Below, piece after piece: positions 62,862 through 64,000 of a DNA stretch of 64,000 bases (within the stretch, counting starts at the first letter, position 1; each line of letters starts with the position of its first letter). Location of the stretch: assembly GCF_042434745.1 (NCBI RefSeq), contig NZ_JBHLSS010000076.1, one strand, 5' to 3'. The notes beneath the pieces are model-generated. The model was not told the origin of the DNA and did not search any database. It was given only the letters and a program-made list of their open reading frames with translations. A program made the translations under genes and the position numbers. The DNA is from Azotobacter paspali. Lineage in GTDB: Bacteria > Pseudomonadota > Gammaproteobacteria > Pseudomonadales > Pseudomonadaceae.

Positions 62862-63515
62862 TCAAACGCTCAGCGACAGACTGCGGAACATATCGCCATA
62901 CAGGCGATAGACCACCTTCGCGGTGTGTATCACCGCGGCCTGGTCCTCGCCCTCCTCCAGACGATTCATCAGCCCCTTGAACAGCTCAATGTGTTCGAGA
63001 TCCAGGCTGCCGTGCGAGGTCAGGTAGCTGAACGCCTGCGGCGGCAGTTTGAGGGATGCCTGGAGGGCGGTGACGGCGCGACTGGCGACGACGACGCTGG
63101 TGCCCTCCAGCACCTGGACCATGCCGAAGAAGCCGACCGGGTTGCCGCGGTTGATGCGGTCGTAGACGTAGCTGACCATCAGTTCGGTGGGCAGATTGGG
63201 CGTGGCGCGGCGCACCGCCTCGGCATCGCCGCCGCACGCACGGATGTCGTCGAGAATCCATTCCTGGTGGCCATACTCTTCCTCGATATATTCGCCGATC
63301 GCCTCGCGCAGCCATTCCAGCCGCTCGGGTAGGCGCGCCCCGCAGGCCATCAACAGCGGCACGGTGTGCTTGACGTGATGGTAGGCCTGGCCGAGGAACG
63401 CCAGATAACCGTCCAGGGCGAGCCGCCCCTGCAACGCTAGCTCGATGAGCGGCGCCGCCAGCAGGTAGTCGCGTTCGGCCACGGTCTGCGCTTGCAGCCT
63501 CGTATGGAAATCCAT
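62862..63515 (-). CDS. TenA-like / heme-oxygenase-fold iron protein with diiron-oxidase ligand pattern
   Basis: 217-residue all-helical protein annotated in relatives as iron-containing redox enzyme or TenA family. Residues that can serve as metal ligands are visible: E80-x2-H83 (EEYGHQEW), E137 (VQVLEGTS) and H168-x3-D172-x2-H175 (SHGSLDLEH). That last spacing and the ExxH pair match the heme-oxygenase-like diiron oxidase group (for example UndA and SznF); a further helix-1 carboxylate is not obvious (AYHHVKHT). Start at 63515 has AAGGAGAC upstream. Between an acyl-AMP ligase and an SDR, it may oxidise a fatty-acyl substrate; this is inference. Confidence 0.85.
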   Translation of the reverse strand: MDFHTRLQAQTVAERDYLLAAPLIELALQGRLALDGYLAFLGQAYHHVKHTVPLLMACGARLPERLEWLREAIGEYIEEEYGHQEWILDDIRACGGDAEAVRRATPNLPTELMVSYVYDRINRGNPVGFFGMVQVLEGTSVVVASRAVTALQASLKLPPQAFSYLTSHGSLDLEHIELFKGLMNRLEEGEDQAAVIHTAKVVYRLYGDMFRSLSLSV

Positions 63516-63525
63516 GATGTCTCCT

Positions 63526-64000
63526 TCAAGGAACGGGGGTGGACAGCACACGTTCGATGGCCGTCCGGTAATGTTCGAACAGAGCCGCCCGGCACAGCCG
63601 GCCGTTGGCGGTGGCCAGGCCGTTGGCGACGCCGAACGGCTGCTCGGCACGCAGCCAGCGATGGACGCGGGCATAGTCCGGCAGACCGGCGTTGACCCGC
63701 GCCACGGCCTGCGCCAGCGTCTCGTCGTCGATCCCGACCGAGCGCGGCTGCAGCACGGCCACGTTGGCCGGCAGCGCCTCGCCGTGCAGCCAGGCCTGGG
63801 CGATCGGCGCCTGCTGGACCAGTTCGGCCTCGACCCATTCCGGGTTGACGTTGCGTCCGAAAGCGGTGACGAACTGGTGCTTCTTGCGTCCGTGCAGGAC
63901 CAGGAACTCGCCCTCGAAGTGACCGAGATCGCCGGTCCCCAGCCAGTCGCCACGCGGCGCCGGCTCGCCGAGGTAGCCGTGCATTCGCGCGCCGCGGACC
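63526..64000 (-). CDS. AMP-dependent acyl ligase, C-terminal part (runs off right edge)
   Basis: Partial gene; only about the last 158 residues are in the window, the frame being open to the edge. The hinge and A8 core are present (WLGTGDLGHFEGEFLVLHGRKKHQFVTAFGRNVNPEWVEAEL), identifying the ANL superfamily. The A10 region reads LATANGRLCR, so the usual catalytic lysine (NGK) is arginine, which may weaken adenylation or favour the thioester step. Its stop is 10 bases from the TenA-like start, so it leads the operon in this window. Confidence 0.88.
   Translation of the reverse strand, partial: VRGARMHGYLGEPAPRGDWLGTGDLGHFEGEFLVLHGRKKHQFVTAFGRNVNPEWVEAELVQQAPIAQAWLHGEALPANVAVLQPRSVGIDDETLAQAVARVNAGLPDYARVHRWLRAEQPFGVANGLATANGRLCRAALFEHYRTAIERVLSTPVP

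Overview
The window is GC-rich, densely coded gammaproteobacterial chromosome, almost certainly from the Pseudomonadaceae. The gene set points there: fused rlmKL, rmf followed by convergent pyrD, the giant NAD-glutamate dehydrogenase, an mprF-acvB pair, an OprD porin and Pseudomonas-type REP palindromes. The number of insertion sequences and decayed repeats would fit Azotobacter, but species cannot be settled by eye. No rRNA, tRNA or CRISPR array was seen.

Layout. 1-5 kb: htpG with a complete IS5-family element (4-bp target duplication CTAA) only 42 bp upstream of its start, then a decayed IS630-like transposase and a small lipoprotein. 5-18 kb: LysR regulator, Atm1-type ABC exporter, ergothioneine genes egtB-egtD, DEAD-box helicase, azoreductase with divergent LysR gene, periplasmic cyclophilin, GNAT-like protein, OprD porin (with a possible overlapping leader ORF) and dienelactone hydrolase. 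18.4-19.8 kb: a gene-free stretch holding a 734-bp element with ~50-bp terminal inverted repeats, 10-bp flanking direct repeats and two internal hairpin repeats. 19.8-33.5 kb: housekeeping genes (VanZ-like, nuclease-fold protein, glutaredoxin-like, YqjD/E/K-type operon, dgt, FUSC transporter, PBP4, rlmKL, rmf, pyrD, hydrolase).

33-49 kb: gdhB, then two adjacent envelope operons on the plus strand: mprF-acvB (aminoacyl-phosphatidylglycerol synthesis and turnover) and moxR-DUF58-DUF4381-VWA-VWA/TPR-BatD, whose genes abut or overlap at every junction. 49.2-52.1 kb is an accessory island: a collapsed IS200/IS605 element in which truncated tnpA and tnpB meet head to head, a phage late-control gpD remnant with an in-frame stop, and a DUF4160-DUF2442/HTH gene pair that looks like a toxin-antitoxin module with a 31-bp nested palindrome at its promoter, divergent from a DUF3144 gene.

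52-64 kb: a CoA-transferase, pepN, DUF2797-yeaC, a frameshifted ABC ATPase, a REP pair, slyX-HIT, a 294-bp MITE-like repeat, an OmpR-type two-component system, and a tight operon of SDR, a TenA/heme-oxygenase-fold protein with a diiron-oxidase ligand pattern, and an acyl-AMP ligase that runs off the right edge. The strongest candidates for undescribed biology are this last operon, the DUF4160-DUF2442 module and the two non-coding mobile-looking repeats.
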